From Halichondria panicea (lineage: Eukaryota; Porifera; Demospongiae; Suberitida; Halichondriidae), in NCBI RefSeq assembly GCF_963675165.1, contig NC_087392.1, forward strand, positions 1,751,001 to 1,815,000: 64,000 nucleotides of DNA, read 5' to 3'. The position numbers were made by a program, and so were the translations under genes. This document shows, one piece after another, positions 30,353 to 43,423 of the stretch. Each line of letters begins with the position of its first letter. Within the stretch, counting starts at the first letter, position 1. The notes beneath the pieces were generated by a model. The model saw only the letters and a list, made by a program, of their open reading frames with translations, was not told where the DNA came from and did not search any database.

Positions 30353-33300
30353 TCATGAGCAGCTGTCTGATCGTAATCGAACGAGGAGTTTTGGAGAGGG
30401 GTGATCAAAATTGGCAGCCATGTCCAGAGCGTTCGTCGTGGGAACAGACATGGGGGACCCTGTAGACATAGAACAAGAGCGCCAGTTATTACATTTATAC
30501 GGCAAGAGCATGGTAAAAGGGCACGAGAACAGTTCAATTTACAGCACATAATTTTAAGAATGTAACGAATGATGAGCCATGCAGTCTAACTTGTACATTT
30601 ATGTGTTGCTATCAGTATGGTATGCGATCATGCGTACAATGTAATTGTATGTATGATCGCATACCATACTGATTTTGATTTTATCATTTTCGGGCAATTA
30701 CCATGGTTGATTGGTTTTTTGTCAAAGATTGATTTGTATCAAGACCTTCAGGTCACCATAACTAAAGTTATGACTGTTCTAATTAAACAATTTTTTGCAT
30801 GTATTATATCAAATAAATGCATAACGCACCTCCTATCTCATCCTCACGACGTGAACCAAAGTGATCAGTGTGCATCTGCAACATCTCATCTTCAGAGGAG
30901 TCGGCCAACTCTAGTGTGGGTGGACCCCTCCCCCCGGACCTAATTGATTGGTGGATGATCCTGTGATCTGGTTCTGCGTCAGAGTCAGATTGAGCATTGG
31001 CCAGCTCTGCAGGGGATAGTGCAGAGGCACCCCCCGCAGTATTTGCTCTCTGTAGGGAGGGCAGACAGCATGTATTAAGTACAGTATATGCCTCGAGGCG
31101 TAGCCACACAAGGAAAATGGTATTAAAATCTGAGCTGTAACTGCTCAACGGTTGCAATGTGAGAAAAAATAACAAGTTCTATACGCTTTTAGCTACGTTC
31201 TCTTGGATTTGTATTCGTGGATCTGCTATACTATAAAGCTTCTTTCTTAATTAAAGTTATGGCTACAGTGAAGGCTGTTGCAGTCTTCTCAAAATCAGAT
31301 ATTACGTATACTTAATAGGAGGTACAGGACTTACTTTAGCGGAGGCTTCTCTGTTGAGGGTAGTTCCTTTGTTGTACTGTTTGAGTGTCTGGAGCATGCC
31401 CACCCACGACTGCATGTCGTCCTCAGTGGGGGCAGAGAGCAGGAACACTCGACCTGGTGTATGCACCTCGAACATGTTTGGGTGAGGGAGGCTGGTCCTG
31501 TATGGAGATGGACGGATATAGATATAGTCAAGAGGAGTACGTGTAATCATCCAATGGGTAGTGAGTGCTTCAGTGGTGAGGAATGATCAATCCATAAAGT
31601 TGCGCAAATTACACGATATACTTACCCATGGCAAATTTGAATCTTTGCAATATTTTCTAACTGGAGTATTTGCAGTGGCTGTATAGAAATAATTACTTTC
31701 AACTGTCATACACACGCACAGACACACCTGCTCTGTCTTGTAGTACGAAAGTCCCTCTGGGCTGAGCACAAAGAGCCTCTTTTTCCAGTTCTTCCTTCTT
31801 CCTCCTTGCTTCACCAGGAACCCTTGTTTGTGTACGAAGGAGGCAACATCATCCTGAGAGAACAAAACAACGTCAATTAAGCGATTCAGTATGCCATATT
31901 TTATTCAAAAAGTGGAGAAGGTGGTACAATCTCCTCATGTGCTCCTGGTGGTACCTACCAATCCCCCCTATGCACCTCATCTATAAATTGTTACCCTACA
32001 AAATAGCACGGACAATTAGGGAAGTTATGCACAATTGCTCCAAATGTACCACTAAACTACATGTATATAGTTACATCACACAAAACCCATAAAACTCCTC
32101 AACACCATGACACACATGGAAGGCATCACTCACCGCTCCCATGTAGGCCTCCTGCAGTGTTGCGTCTTCTGTGAGGGAGCTGAAACCGCTGATTACACTC
32201 ACGTTGTCTCCTTCAGTTGCACTACTACCTCGTCGGAGTGTCCCAGACTTCATCTGAGAGAATCAGTCGTGTTACACATGTGCAGGCTAAATCAAATGCT
32301 TCTTTTAGCACTCATAACTCTATTTTGAAAAGTGTATTCTGTTACTCAAAACATTGTAGTCTTAATAGGGGAGGGATTCGGCCTATTACACTTGACATTA
32401 CAAACTCGAGATAAAGATCGATCCTCAAAGTTGATAACTTTGCCACGCAACGTTATGCACACTCATTCTCACCCTTTGATTGAGCCTCCAGTTCTCAAGG
32501 GCCAGCGTTTTGTTAGTTGCAGACTTCTCCTGGAGCAGTTGTATGAGCGAGACTTTGACAGCTGCACTCTCGTCCTCTAGGTTACTAAGACGCTCCAGTA
32601 GGTCACTGTGCTCACTAAAGGTGGATGTGTGTATAATTTATGTAGACATATGAAAATGCTTTTGTTTCCAGTTTAGTGTGTAAAACACATAGTGCAAACT
32701 TGTAAACCTTTTACAGAAAAATGCACATTAACAATAACAACAGTGTCCTAGCTACCTCTCCATTCCCTGCAGCTGTTTCCTCATCTCGGCTGCTCTCTTG
32801 ATTTCCCCCGTGGCAATGGTTAGGTCTTGTAGGGCCAGTGTCAGCTGGAGGTCCTTGTTCTCAAGGTCCCCCAGAATCTCACTCAGGGAGAGGCGTACCT
32901 ACAACAAAGTAGGTACAGTAGTATCACACACATCGAGTGAATGAACGCACAAAACTGAACGAATGTGTTATAGCAGTCAGTTCAATGTAAGACAGTGTAC
33001 ATGTACTCATCTAGGCAGATCTAGCGTTATAGTACCTAGACAACTACTACTCAAACCATGCACTCACAGTATTGTTGTCCCTCTGCATATCATCAATGGT
33101 GGTGAGTAGCTTCATTCTCTCCTCTTCCAGATCTGCTATCTTGGACATGATCTGCTTCACGTCAGTGTCCGAGAATGCACTCATAGTACTCAATCGACAG
33201 TCCTGCATCTCCTCTGACATACTTGAAGACTCTCCCGAAAATTCAGTTGAGTGCTCGCTCTCTACTTCGTCCGGTGAGCAAAGCTTCATCATGTGACTGT

Positions 33301-34471
33301 GGTAGGGCTTCTGATTGGCTGGATTCTTATCAATTCCATTGCTCACAGCAGTGTCTGCATCAGGTGTCATTTTAGATTTCGAGTCAGTGGTAACCTTGGG
33401 CTCCAGGCCATTTGGTAGCGAGTTGTCTTGGTATTCATTCATCATATTACCAGGTGCACTGGGTGTTCGCTCTAAAGTACGTTTCTTGTACGAGCTTGAG
33501 AAACTACCTTCTGCAATAGACTGTAAGGCTGGTCTGAAGTTAGAGCTGCCATCATTGAGGTCTGAGTGTACAGTGACTTGTCTTTTCAATTTCTGTTTTG
33601 ATGATCTTTGATTGCTTTTGAAATTTGCTGCTGCCAGCTGCTGACAAAGATCGATGGCCTGTGATAGATGCGAATTGAGGTCGTTTATAAGTTTTGTGGA
33701 GCCTGACGCTGTGCTGCTAGCTTTGCTGGTCTCTTGGGGGTACATCTTCTCAGCTATGTTAGTGGGTGGAAGAGAAGTGGAGCCGGGTTCGAACATGGAT
33801 TGTCTCACTGTGACTGATTTTCGTCCAGATACGCTTGTGTTTCTAATCACCGCAGGTGAACGAGGGGTGGTGGTTTCTATTTTCTCTTTCAAATGTCCAT
33901 CCAGCTTTGTGGCAGCAGCTCGCACTTTATTGAGCTGTGAGAGTATCTTGCTATAGTTTCTTGTGAGTCCACTTACACCCAACTCCCACAGAGATATCAT
34001 GTTCTCTAGCTCTTTGCAATGTTTACAGCCATCATTTTCTTTCTCAGGTGAGAGAAAATCGAGCTTGGACTTGAGAATACCCTGGTCTGGGCTGGTATTA
34101 TGTCTGTGTAGTAAAACTGGCTCTGAAATTGTGCTCTTGTGATGAACAGGAGGGCTTCTTTCGCTGCTTGATTGAGAATCTACTTTTGGGCTTTCAGTAC
34201 AACCATCGACTGCAGCATGTCTGTCGATGGGTTTCGAGGTCTCGGTATCACCATTAAGTCCATTACTTGGCTTCGAGATATCATCAACTGGCTTCAATTC
34301 TAAAGTAGGATTAAAAATCATTTCAGTACCTTCTTCTTCATTTGGAGTTTCGATTTTTCTCGAATCATCGGATGTACACTCATTTGATTCATCTATGATC
34401 ATTGCGTCAGATCGGCTCCTTCTGAGGACAGGCGATAATTGCTCAGTTTCATCTGTTCCATTCTCAGCCAT
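30353..34471 (-). CDS. Coiled-coil and PH-domain protein, family not identified
   Basis: About eight exons. Exon 1 (34471-33069, 467 residues) is mostly disordered and acidic/Ser-rich, with one conserved-looking helix (CKHCKELENMISLWELGVSG..LTRNYSKILSQLNKV) and a coiled coil at its end (DLEEERMKLLTTIDDMQRD). Further coiled coil: ENKDLQLTLALQDL..AAEMRKQLQGMER (about 32900-32757) and EHSDLLERLSNLEDE (about 32613-32480). A Ser-rich linker (about 32252-32133) precedes a split PH domain: KQGFLVKQGGRRKNWKKR (31862-31728) and EDDMQSWVGMLQTLKQYN with the hallmark Trp (31538-31336). An acidic tail ends LLVRLRSDSCS at 30353. It probably binds phosphoinositides and self-associates. I could not name the vertebrate homologue with confidence. 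Confidence 0.7.
30611..30673. repeat. Hairpin element of 63 bp in an intron
   Basis: ATCAGTATGGTATGCGATCA and its inverted partner ending CATACTGAT pair over about 28 bp with a few mismatches around a tiny loop. It lies in the intron before the last exon of the coiled-coil/PH gene. Confidence 0.8.
31083..31300 (-). repeat. Dispersed repeat, copy 2 (inverse of 17385-17650)
   Basis: Starts TATATGCCTCGAGGCGTAGCC and continues through CTGCTCAACGGTTGCAATG, ACGTTCTCTTGGAT, ATAAAGCTTCTTTCTT, AGTTATGG and GGCTGTTGCAGTC. All are present in opposite orientation at 17385-17650. It is in an intron of the coiled-coil/PH gene. Confidence 0.7.
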
Positions 34472-36083
34472 CTATGAATGACAAAGCACCAACCAATCAC
34501 ACTGTTTACCTAAATTGAAATCAACTAGATCTAGTGAGCCTAAATCACTATTAATTTATTTACGTTGGAAACATTATCATGGCTGTTATTTGCGAGGTAA
34601 TGTTAGTGTAACTGAAACCTACTATAATAGCAGGGATAAATATTACTTGTAATAATAGCCTACATAATTATTACGTCTGCTCATGCATCACAAGAGAGTG
34701 CTTCTATCTCCATATCATGTAGAAAGGGCATCTGTTGGGGGCAGGCTAAGTTGTGTGGGGGTGCATTTAGCAGTAAGAAAGTCAACGAGTGTTTTTATAA
34801 AGATGGAACCAGATAAATAGCTCAACAACAGCTTTCAGTGATGGTATAGCCATACAAGTACCAACTCCATTATACAATACGCACTACATTTCAGTCACAC
34901 ACAAAGCCAACACCCACGCACACACACACACTGACTTGACTTTTCAGTAGAAATGTTGTACATTACCTCAGAGAGGGAACTAGGGACAGGATACATGTAT
35001 GAACTGGGAAGTGGTAAATCCCCTCTTGCTATTGTTGTGACTTGCTAAAGTCTAACAGGACGTATACTACAAACAAACGAATATCAAAGTTACCATCAAT
35101 GTTTGTATTAACCATTATGTCCACCACCAATATTACTTCAAATTATCAAAATATTATAACTTGGCTGACTATAATATTATGAGAAGCTTCTAAAATTAAG
35201 AGTTGTTATTTGTACAAACTGACATCATTATAAGCTAGCCTAATGGAGCCAAAAACAGTACTTCAAGTCTCAACTGATAATAAGATGTTAATTACAAAAG
35301 TGTAAACAAATACAAAGGTCTAAATTGGTATCACTTAGCAAAGGACTAGTGTTACATATCTCACCTACAACTACAGACCTACAACTACAGACCTACAACT
35401 ACAGACCTACAACTACAGACCTATGCACACGGAATACCAGCGTCTATGTGGTTGCTAATGAGGCATAACTATATACGATACATTTGTCACACAATTCTGC
35501 TTTATGGGGACAAATGAGATGTGTAGGACTGCCAAGCCATACTCATGTATCCTACAGTGTACAGTGTAGTGAAACACCCACCCCAAAGAGGCAGCAACTG
35601 GGTGGACAGTGCAATAGACTATAGCTATGGAGGTAACCTCACTGCATTTAATGAATGGCTCCTACAGTACTTCCAAACCATTGTATAGACTAACCTATGT
35701 GTATAATTATACATAAATATTAAACTATTAAAATATCACACCATGTACCAGTACCAAGAAGCTCTGACCTGTATAACTATTCTACCTAGTGTATGTATTG
35801 CCTACAGCTACAATGCAGGGGTCTACTCACCTTGAGTAGATCCAGTGGTCAGTAGGTGCAGTTCTGTAAACAAGGTCTCTGAGTCTCTCATACACAGCTC
35901 AACTTGTCTCTAGCATAGCTAGTATAGTCTCACCTGCACACTTTATACGTGAAGGGGGAGGGGCTTGCGTGAGAACACAGTCTAATGATAATATTCATAG
36001 CATTCCTTTGAGAACCCCAACCTTGCAAATACAAAAAACATTTAGAGGCTTTTTATGCATGATTGTCAAGTTCTTGTTCTTGA
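34472..36083. other. 5' leader region of the coiled-coil/PH gene and intergenic DNA
   Basis: On the minus strand, possible leader exons end at strong donors: CTACTCAAG/GTGAGTAG near 35831 and CTCTGAG/GTAATG near 34971. A 14-bp tandem repeat lies at 35364-35421. I see no protein-coding gene; transcription from about 35.9 kb is inferred. Confidence 0.4.
35364..35421. repeat. 14-bp tandem repeat, four copies
   Basis: CCTACAACTACAGA repeated four times with no change, in the probable leader intron of the coiled-coil/PH gene. Confidence 0.9.
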
Positions 36084-37652
36084 CTAGCTACTATTGTAGC
36101 TCTTGGGTGGCTGTATGAATTCATTTGGATTCATTTCTATGTAAATGTCTTCTTGTTGATCTTCTTCAAAGCACACTTCTTTCTTTATACCACCACCGTC
36201 CATAGGTGTGTAGGAATCTGGGATAGGGAATCATCATGACCAGAAGAAGATTACAGATAAACTAACCTTCTGATACATTATCAGACTCTTCAGACTGATT
36301 ATCAAACGCCTCATACTCTCCAGTATCTTGTACATAAGCTACATTTTTATGAGACTCTTCACCATCTCTTTGCTCGAAAGTCGATGAGGGTAACAGGCGA
36401 TGCTTCTTAACAACAACTCGAGGGATGGATCTAGGAGGTAAGTCAGGTACGCCAGTAGTAGTGCTTTTGCTATCAACTACATCTTCATCTTCAGAGGATG
36501 CATTTGAGTTATCAAGCGCTTCGTATGGATCATCCACAGGCACTGGTTTGTCTAGTTCTTCATAGTCATGATGGCCTTCAAGTATCTTCCTTGGTGGATG
36601 CTTCTGTCCTCTAGAAACCTCTATACCTTCGGCAGCACTTATGCTGGGAACAAGAGAGCTGCTATCTCTGATTGTGGGAGTGGTTTGTACTAATGGAGGA
36701 GGTGAGGAGAAGTGATGAGGGTTGAAGCCTGGGTGTCTTCTAGGTGGAGTCTTAGAGTGAGACATGCTCAACGAGTACTGCTTTTTCTTCTTTGGAATGT
36801 ATGGTGGAGGACGTTCCGGTGGTGTCCTGGTCACCTTCTTTGACTCAGAGCTCGCTCGCTGTCTTTTGTCAATTAATGAGTTATTGAGTGAAAAGGGACC
36901 CTTCAAGAGAAACGGCATGTCAAAATTAATTACATCAACATTTGGATTCTTACCTTTTTTAATTTGGGTGAATCTGTAGTGCTCTCAGGTGATCTAGACC
37001 AACTTGCTTCCATAGTTTTATCGTGTATTGTTAGCTGTTTCGACAGTTTATCGTGGAGTGCATGAACTAACGGTGTGGACTGTAAACTTTGTCCTATGCA
37101 AGACAATTATTAACAGTATCATAATAATTGTAAGAAATACTTTTTGTGAATCTGTCAGCTTGTAGTGAAGAGCCAGCGCTTGCAGTAGGTCTATCCACGT
37201 ACCGTACGGACTTTGCTACATGGGAGGAGGCAAGCACAACATAAATTCAGTGAGTGCACTAATTGATTTGCTTACATATTCTTGGCTTTGGTTGAGGTGG
37301 TTGTCCTCCACTGTAACTGCTAGATCTGTCTCGTAGCTGTACGCTATCTTTAGAAGACCACTGGTCAAAACGATCCATACCCTCCAACTTTTGTGAGACG
37401 GAGAGGCATACTGCACGGGTCATAATTATCATGAAGCTTATACAGGGAATATAATGAGAAGAAAGCACTTACGTGTTTTTGACCTTGGTTTTGGCTGTGG
37501 CCTTTTCACTGGGCTTCCCTCAAACGGTTCATCTGCACATCAAAACAATGAGCCCCACCCCTTCTATGTCTAGTGTTATTACAGCTAGTTGGCTACATCT
37601 ATCTAGAGGGAATACATGCTCACTTACTTGGCACTTTATAGGTGATAGCCAT
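36084..37652 (-). CDS. Disordered tyrosine-motif adaptor-like protein
   Basis: No named family recognised. The ATG at 37652 begins MAITYKVPS; short exons follow (about 37535-37472 with VKRPQPKPRSK, 37410-37275 with GGQPPQPKPRI, then about 37200-37140 and 37095-36955), then a 220-residue exon (36918-36270) and a last exon ending at a TAG at 36084. The protein is Pro/Ser-rich with no visible enzyme domain. It has several possible SH3 ligands (PQPKPR twice, PPERPPPYIPKKKK, LPPRSIPR) and many acidic-flanked tyrosines (HDYEEL, DPYEAL, NVAYVQ, GEYEAF). The last exon has two Y-x-x-M motifs, SYTPM and IYIEM, the consensus for PI3-kinase p85 SH2 domains. It reads as a membrane-proximal or receptor-tyrosine-kinase adaptor. 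It is head-to-head with WARS2. Confidence 0.6.
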
Positions 37653-37819
37653 CTTGCTACGGTGCTTTACTATGCAACTACCGTATGTAGATCATCTGAC
37701 ACACAATGACATTCTTGGCAGAGCAGTAAACAAGATGTAATTGATATACGTGGGCGTAGCTAAACACTTTGCTAAAAGCAGTCCAAAGGACCTTTACCCA
37801 CGTGGCCTGCGCATAAGAA
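37653..37819. promoter_or_regulatory. Divergent region adaptor-like gene / WARS2
   Basis: 167 bp between start codons. It may also hold an unrecognised WARS2 leader exon. Promoter role inferred from geometry. Confidence 0.45.
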
Positions 37820-39113
37820 ATGGTCATTCAGAGGATATTCTCAGGCATTCAGCCATCAGGAGTTGCTCACCTTGGCAACTACTTGGGAGCAATCCGACAG
37901 TGGGTGAGCTTGCAAGACAAATGTGAGAGTATCGTATACAGTGTGGTGGACCTCCACTCTCTATCAGTGCCTCAGGCTCCGCTGCTGCTCAAGCGGAACA
38001 TCAGGAGCATGACTGTGTGTCTGCTTGCCTGTGGAGTTGACCCGGACAAGAGTATTATCTTCCAGCAGTCGCAGGTGAGGTTTGGGTAACCATACGAACA
38101 TGGTATGTATTTGGGGGGTGGGTGGGTGGGTGTGATTTTGGGACTCTAGGTTGTTTATGCGATGACCGTGCAGGTGCCCCAGCATGCACAGTTGATGTGG
38201 CTGCTCAGTTGCAGAACTCCTTCTGGATGGCTAAGCAGGATGACTCAGTGGAAGGTATATTAATACCTTTATTTGGATTTTGGCCGATCACAAAATTGCC
38301 TTTATTTCACTGAATGTGTTTTTGCAGGCCAAGGGAGCTACTTCCGACAGAGACGTGGTCAGTCTGGGCCTGTTTGCTTATCCAGTGCTGATGGCTGCAG
38401 ATGTATTACTATATAAGTAAGTTTAACCTGTTTGTTTAATATACAATGTAATTGCAATCCACCCTCCTCTAGTTATGTAGGTATCCCACTACTGCACACA
38501 TACATGCATTGTTTATCCCCACACACAAACACACACACCCTGCAGAGCCACTCATGTGCCCGTGGGAGAGGACCAGCTGCAGCACTTGGAGCTCACAAGA
38601 GACATTGCTCGATCATTCAACTCAACATATGGCGCAACATTTCCAGAGCCTAAACCTTTGCTTAGCAATCACAAACGAGTTATGAGCCTAAGAAATCCAC
38701 TGCAAAAAATGAGCAAATCTGACAACCAGGAAATGAGCCGAATCACTCTCTCTGACACCCCAGACGAAATAAGGAAGAAATTTCGAAGAGCTGTAACTGA
38801 CTCAATCGGCAACATAACCTTTGACCCTGCTGAGCGGCCGGGTGTTTCGAACCTAGTGACCATCTACAGTGCAGTGACTGAGATTAGCACAGAAGAGGTG
38901 TGCTTGCAGTTTGAGGGCAAGCAAAGTGTGGATCTGAAGGAAGAACTGGCAGAGATCCTTGTCGACAAGTTGGGTCCAATACGTGAGAGGATTGAGCAGC
39001 TGGAGAGTGACGAGGGTTACGTTGATGATGTCTTGACAAGAGGTGCAGAGAGAGCAAGAGCTATAGCTGAGGATAATATTTCCACCATTACCAGACTAGT
39101 GGGCCTTTCCTAG
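37820..39113 (+). CDS. WARS2: Mitochondrial-type tryptophanyl-tRNA synthetase
   Basis: Charges tRNA-Trp; bacterial-type enzyme normally used in mitochondria. Exons 37820-38074, 38174-38254, 38327-38416 and 38546-39113. [20 protein letters not shown] carries the HIGH-equivalent [32 protein letters not shown] and [14 protein letters not shown] follow, then [20 protein letters not shown] and the KMSKS loop ([10 protein letters not shown]). The C-terminus matches human WARS2 throughout. The visible ATG gives only MVIQ before the core, with a stop codon two codons upstream in frame; human WARS2 has about 35 extra residues including the targeting peptide. Since AG at 37828-37829 is a usable acceptor (ATTCAG/AGG), the presequence may be on an upstream exon that I could not identify. 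Confidence 0.93.
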
Positions 39114-39278
39114 TTCACATGTGTGTACTGGCATATATAGATCTGTGTTCTTGTTTGTCTTATGATGACATTGCTTAGCTGTTGTGAAATAAACTGTGCA
39201 AACATTACCATATATAAAATTAATGTTCTAAACAAACTGAAAGTGTTTCAACAGCATATAATAATTATACAGGTTCAG

Positions 39279-40716
39279 TTATGTTGAGGGAAGGGCTGAA
39301 TTCTTGGTCATGAGCCCCTGGTACTCGCGGTCCAATCGATCGTACTCTTTTATAAGTTGGTCCTACGGGGGAGGGGGGGGACAGGAGGATAATGATGTGT
39401 GCATTTCGAGTGAAGTTTACAGGCAAAGTTCACACATAAGGTTATACAATGTACCTTCCTACAGTTAGTTACATACCGTATAGCGCGAAATATTCGAGGG
39501 GCTTCATTTTCGCGGATTTCGTGGGTTAGCAATCCTACACGAAAATTAAGTCCACAAAAATTGTTCTTTATCTGCTATAACGTGCAAAGATTTAAAGGTG
39601 TGGCTTCCGGTAAGTAGTCATTCCGCTAACAGTGTGCAACGAAAATGCTTTTTATTCCACGAAATATAAGTGCCTTGAAAATTTCGCGCTATACGGTAAT
39701 TACTATTTTGTGCACAACTGTTGGGTAAATTTGAGTTACTGAGTAGCTGACCTTGAGTTTGCACTGTTTCTCGTACTCCAGATGAAGCTCTGCCTGCTGT
39801 ACCACCTTCTTCCTGTCACTCTCCATCTCTCTGTTCAGCTTCACACTGTGTGTGGGTGTGTGTGTGTGTGGTGTGTATGGTGTGTGTGTGTGTGGGTGGT
39901 AGACCAGCTGATTACGTAGCTAGTAGGCAGTATTTTAGCAACTACTTACTTTTCCTCCATTAGATTCTCATAGTCTTTCCTTATTCTCATCACCTGCTCA
40001 GAAATCTATACAAAATATGAAGATCATAGCCACAATCATCAAAAAAGGTACACAATCATAATTATAGTATAAATGATTGATTGTGCAAATGGAGTACTGT
40101 CTTATGCCAATACAGACAGTGGAATTGTTTTGAGAAACAATAATAGTTGTATATATATGGACAACAGAAGAATGGCTACAGAATGGAAGCTAGCCTCGTT
40201 CCCAGGCCGATCCGTCTCCAATTTAACGCTAGGAGTCGTCGACCTAGCGTTCAATTGGAGACGGATCGGCCTGGGAACGAGGCTAAATGGAAGCAAGCTA
40301 CACCTACTGTTAGTTCACATATATACATGACGTCATACACATACTGCCACTCACTGCACTGTACTGCCGGTAGAGCTCCATGGATCGAGGATTGTTCTCG
40401 TTGGGTATTATGGGCTGTAACTCGGGCTCTAGACCAGCTATCACATACTGAGAGGACCCACTAGCCACCGGGAAATCTGTGAGTATAATTATAGAAGGGA
40501 AAATCAAATGTTGTAAATCAAGAAGCTAATGACAGTTGCTACATGTATGTACTTGCTTAGAGGTTATGCTCTGCACTATCAAACAACACTTTATTGCTTG
40601 GTCATTGACCGGACGTTTAATTAGAATGACCATGCATTCCAGCATGTGTCCAGTCAGTATGACCAGGCACAAATGACATTTGACCATATAGTCAATAAAA
40701 ATTATTTCTAACACTG

Positions 40717-40747
<31 letters not shown>

Positions 40748-43350
40748 ACACACACATCAAACAGAGTCTTACTCACTGGAATGCCTTTTCATGACCTCCT
40801 CTATAATCTGGTATCTCTCAGACTGGCCATCGAGAATGCCTTTGTCCGAGAGCAGCTCCTCAGACACATACTCCACCTCGTGCTCCGACTCCTGGTGTCC
40901 ATAACGACCGTGCTGTCCCCTAAAGTGACCAATGGTGTTGTAGCCTGGTGGCGTAGGTTGTGGGCGAGGCTGTGAGGAGGGGGAGCTGGTGGGAGGGACC
41001 GAGGATTGAGAGGTGTAGCCGGGATATCGACCGAGAGTCTGCGTGCCGCTGGGGGGAGAGGTGTAGCCGGTTGGGCCGAGGATATTCGTGCTACTGGGAG
41101 GTATGTTGGTGGGCCGCTCGGGGACAGTCTTACTGCGGTCTCGACCCTTCTGAGGAGAGTATAGTTAGTTTAAAAACGTTGACTAACTAATGATACAAAA
41201 ATTATTGTCTTGTACAATACGAAATAGAAACACTCACTTCAACATCTTGTTCCGTGTTGCCATGGCTGACGTCTGCATGAGGTTGGTAGCCAGTTGTCTC
41301 TACAGGTGCAGGTACGTTTTGTTTGCTCTCTACCTCGATTGGTACCTCTTCCTCGACCGCTGAGTCAGCACTAATTCTTGGGGTGTGCTGCTGCGTACCC
41401 TGCTTGTCGGCTACAAACTGGTCAGACTGGTCAGATAGGCTAGTTAGATGTGTGGACTCGGACTTGGCCTGGCGACGAGGAATCAATGGAGTGGCCGTCT
41501 TCATGTACTGTAAGAGGAAACAGATGTTACCAAGAAGTCTTATTCACTCTTGTTGTTACATAATTAATGGAAAGAGTTTATTGAAAGAGTTTATTGATAA
41601 TAGACGCTTCACCTTGCAGAGGAAGCCAATTTTCTTCCTGATCTCCACAACAGATGGTCTGTTCTGAGGCTCACCGTCAAAACACCTAATATTGAGTCAA
41701 AATTTTATTCTGAATTAGAAAGGACCTTTCAAGCCGCCAAATACCATGGATTATACATAGCCCATGGTACTCCAAGACCAAAAAGTGACAAATGCCCCAA
41801 CGAAATTTGGGATTTAAACACATCATTTGAAAGGACCTTTCTAAGCTTTCAGAAATTGGATCAATGTGTACTAAAGTTACGGCTGTTGAAATATATTCAA
41901 CTAACCCCCCCCCCCCCCCTCCGTTTAATCAATGGTTTGGAGACTCTTCAGCTGCCGTGTAGTCAATTTCAATGAAGGATGTGTGTACAGATCTTCTTAC
42001 TTGTCAATAAGTTGTGCCATTGGTTTAGGAAGGTTTGGGATCTTGGTTGGAATGGCACCTGCAGTGGAGAAACAATATTATTTCCTGTCCAGAAGCAATC
42101 GTGTAATGTCCACCACCTAATTATACATGCACGTAGGTCTTGTAGAGAAACTGAAGTCAACAAGAACTGTACGTATTGAACTGAAATAGAACAATAGCAG
42201 CATGTCATTATTATTGGGGGGGAAGATAAGCATTTTGGGGGGAAGGTTCACCCCCCCCCCCCCCCCACTAGATAAACCCTGGAAATGGAACAATAGCAGC
42301 CTTGTACCACACAGGAATTAGAAGCTAGGACAACATTACATATATAGCATCTCACATTAAACCCCTTGCTACCACTATGTACCTTGTGCCATAGCGAACA
42401 TGATAACCATGAAGTTGTTGCTCTTCTCGCTGTTGGCAAGGACAGGTCGACGTCGAGTCAGCATTTCCCAGAGGACAATACCGTAGCTGAAGATGTCACA
42501 GCGGTCGGTGTAGTATTTGCCTAAAGTAAACACACAGTCATGTGTTTTCATTGTTTCCTACTCACTATCATAACTACTCAGTTAGATCAATAAAATGTTA
42601 AGAGAGAAGAATTACCAAATTAATCATGATTAGGAATTTGAACTAGCTTAGACGTGTTGTGAGATTAAACGTACCTCTGATGACCTCCGGGGCCATGTAG
42701 CGGATGGTCCCCACTGCATTGGTGTTGCTGAGAGTGTTCTCCAACTTCTTGGCTGTCCCAAAGTCACAGTATTTGAGCACCCTCCCGTGGTGGAACAGTA
42801 GGATACTGTAGGGGAAGGCAAATCACAAGAGAAACCAAAATCAATACTTCGACTGCAGAGCCTAGAACTTTTTACAACATCAAAAAATGTTAGCTCTGTT
42901 GCTTATTGAAAGCTCTACCAAAGGTGTACATCATGCAGACTCAATATTGACATACTTTGATGGTTTGATATCTCTGTGCAGCATCTTCTTGCCGTGTATG
43001 AACTCCAGACCCAGTGCCATCTGGTAGCTCCAACTCATCACGTGGTCTGCAGTGTACCAGTACTTCTTCTTGCACTCATGGAGGACTGTGTGTGTGTGGA
43101 AGGGGGGGGGTTAGACAAATTACTCCAAGGAGTATGACACAACACTGGCCGGCTGAGAAGGGATATATAAATGGAGCATGCTACAGTACCTACAGTTGTT
43201 ACTGATGTAAGTATCCTAGCATGTCAACACTGCACTGAATATTCGGTATGTAGGGGTAAGTCTGGGAGGATTGTGTTGCTTGTTTAAGTTGTTTACATAG
43301 CATGAAATGCCACCAAAACAGGATTTTAATAAATGACAATGTATGCCCAA

Positions 43351-43423
<73 letters not shown>

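Noticed and set aside
30800-31600. Plus-strand frames opposite the coiled-coil/PH exons
   Set aside because: The minus-strand frames contain a recognisable PH domain with good splice sites; the plus-strand ones do not.
35364-35421. Possible CRISPR-like array
   Set aside because: It is a head-to-tail 14-bp tandem repeat without spacers, in an animal genome.
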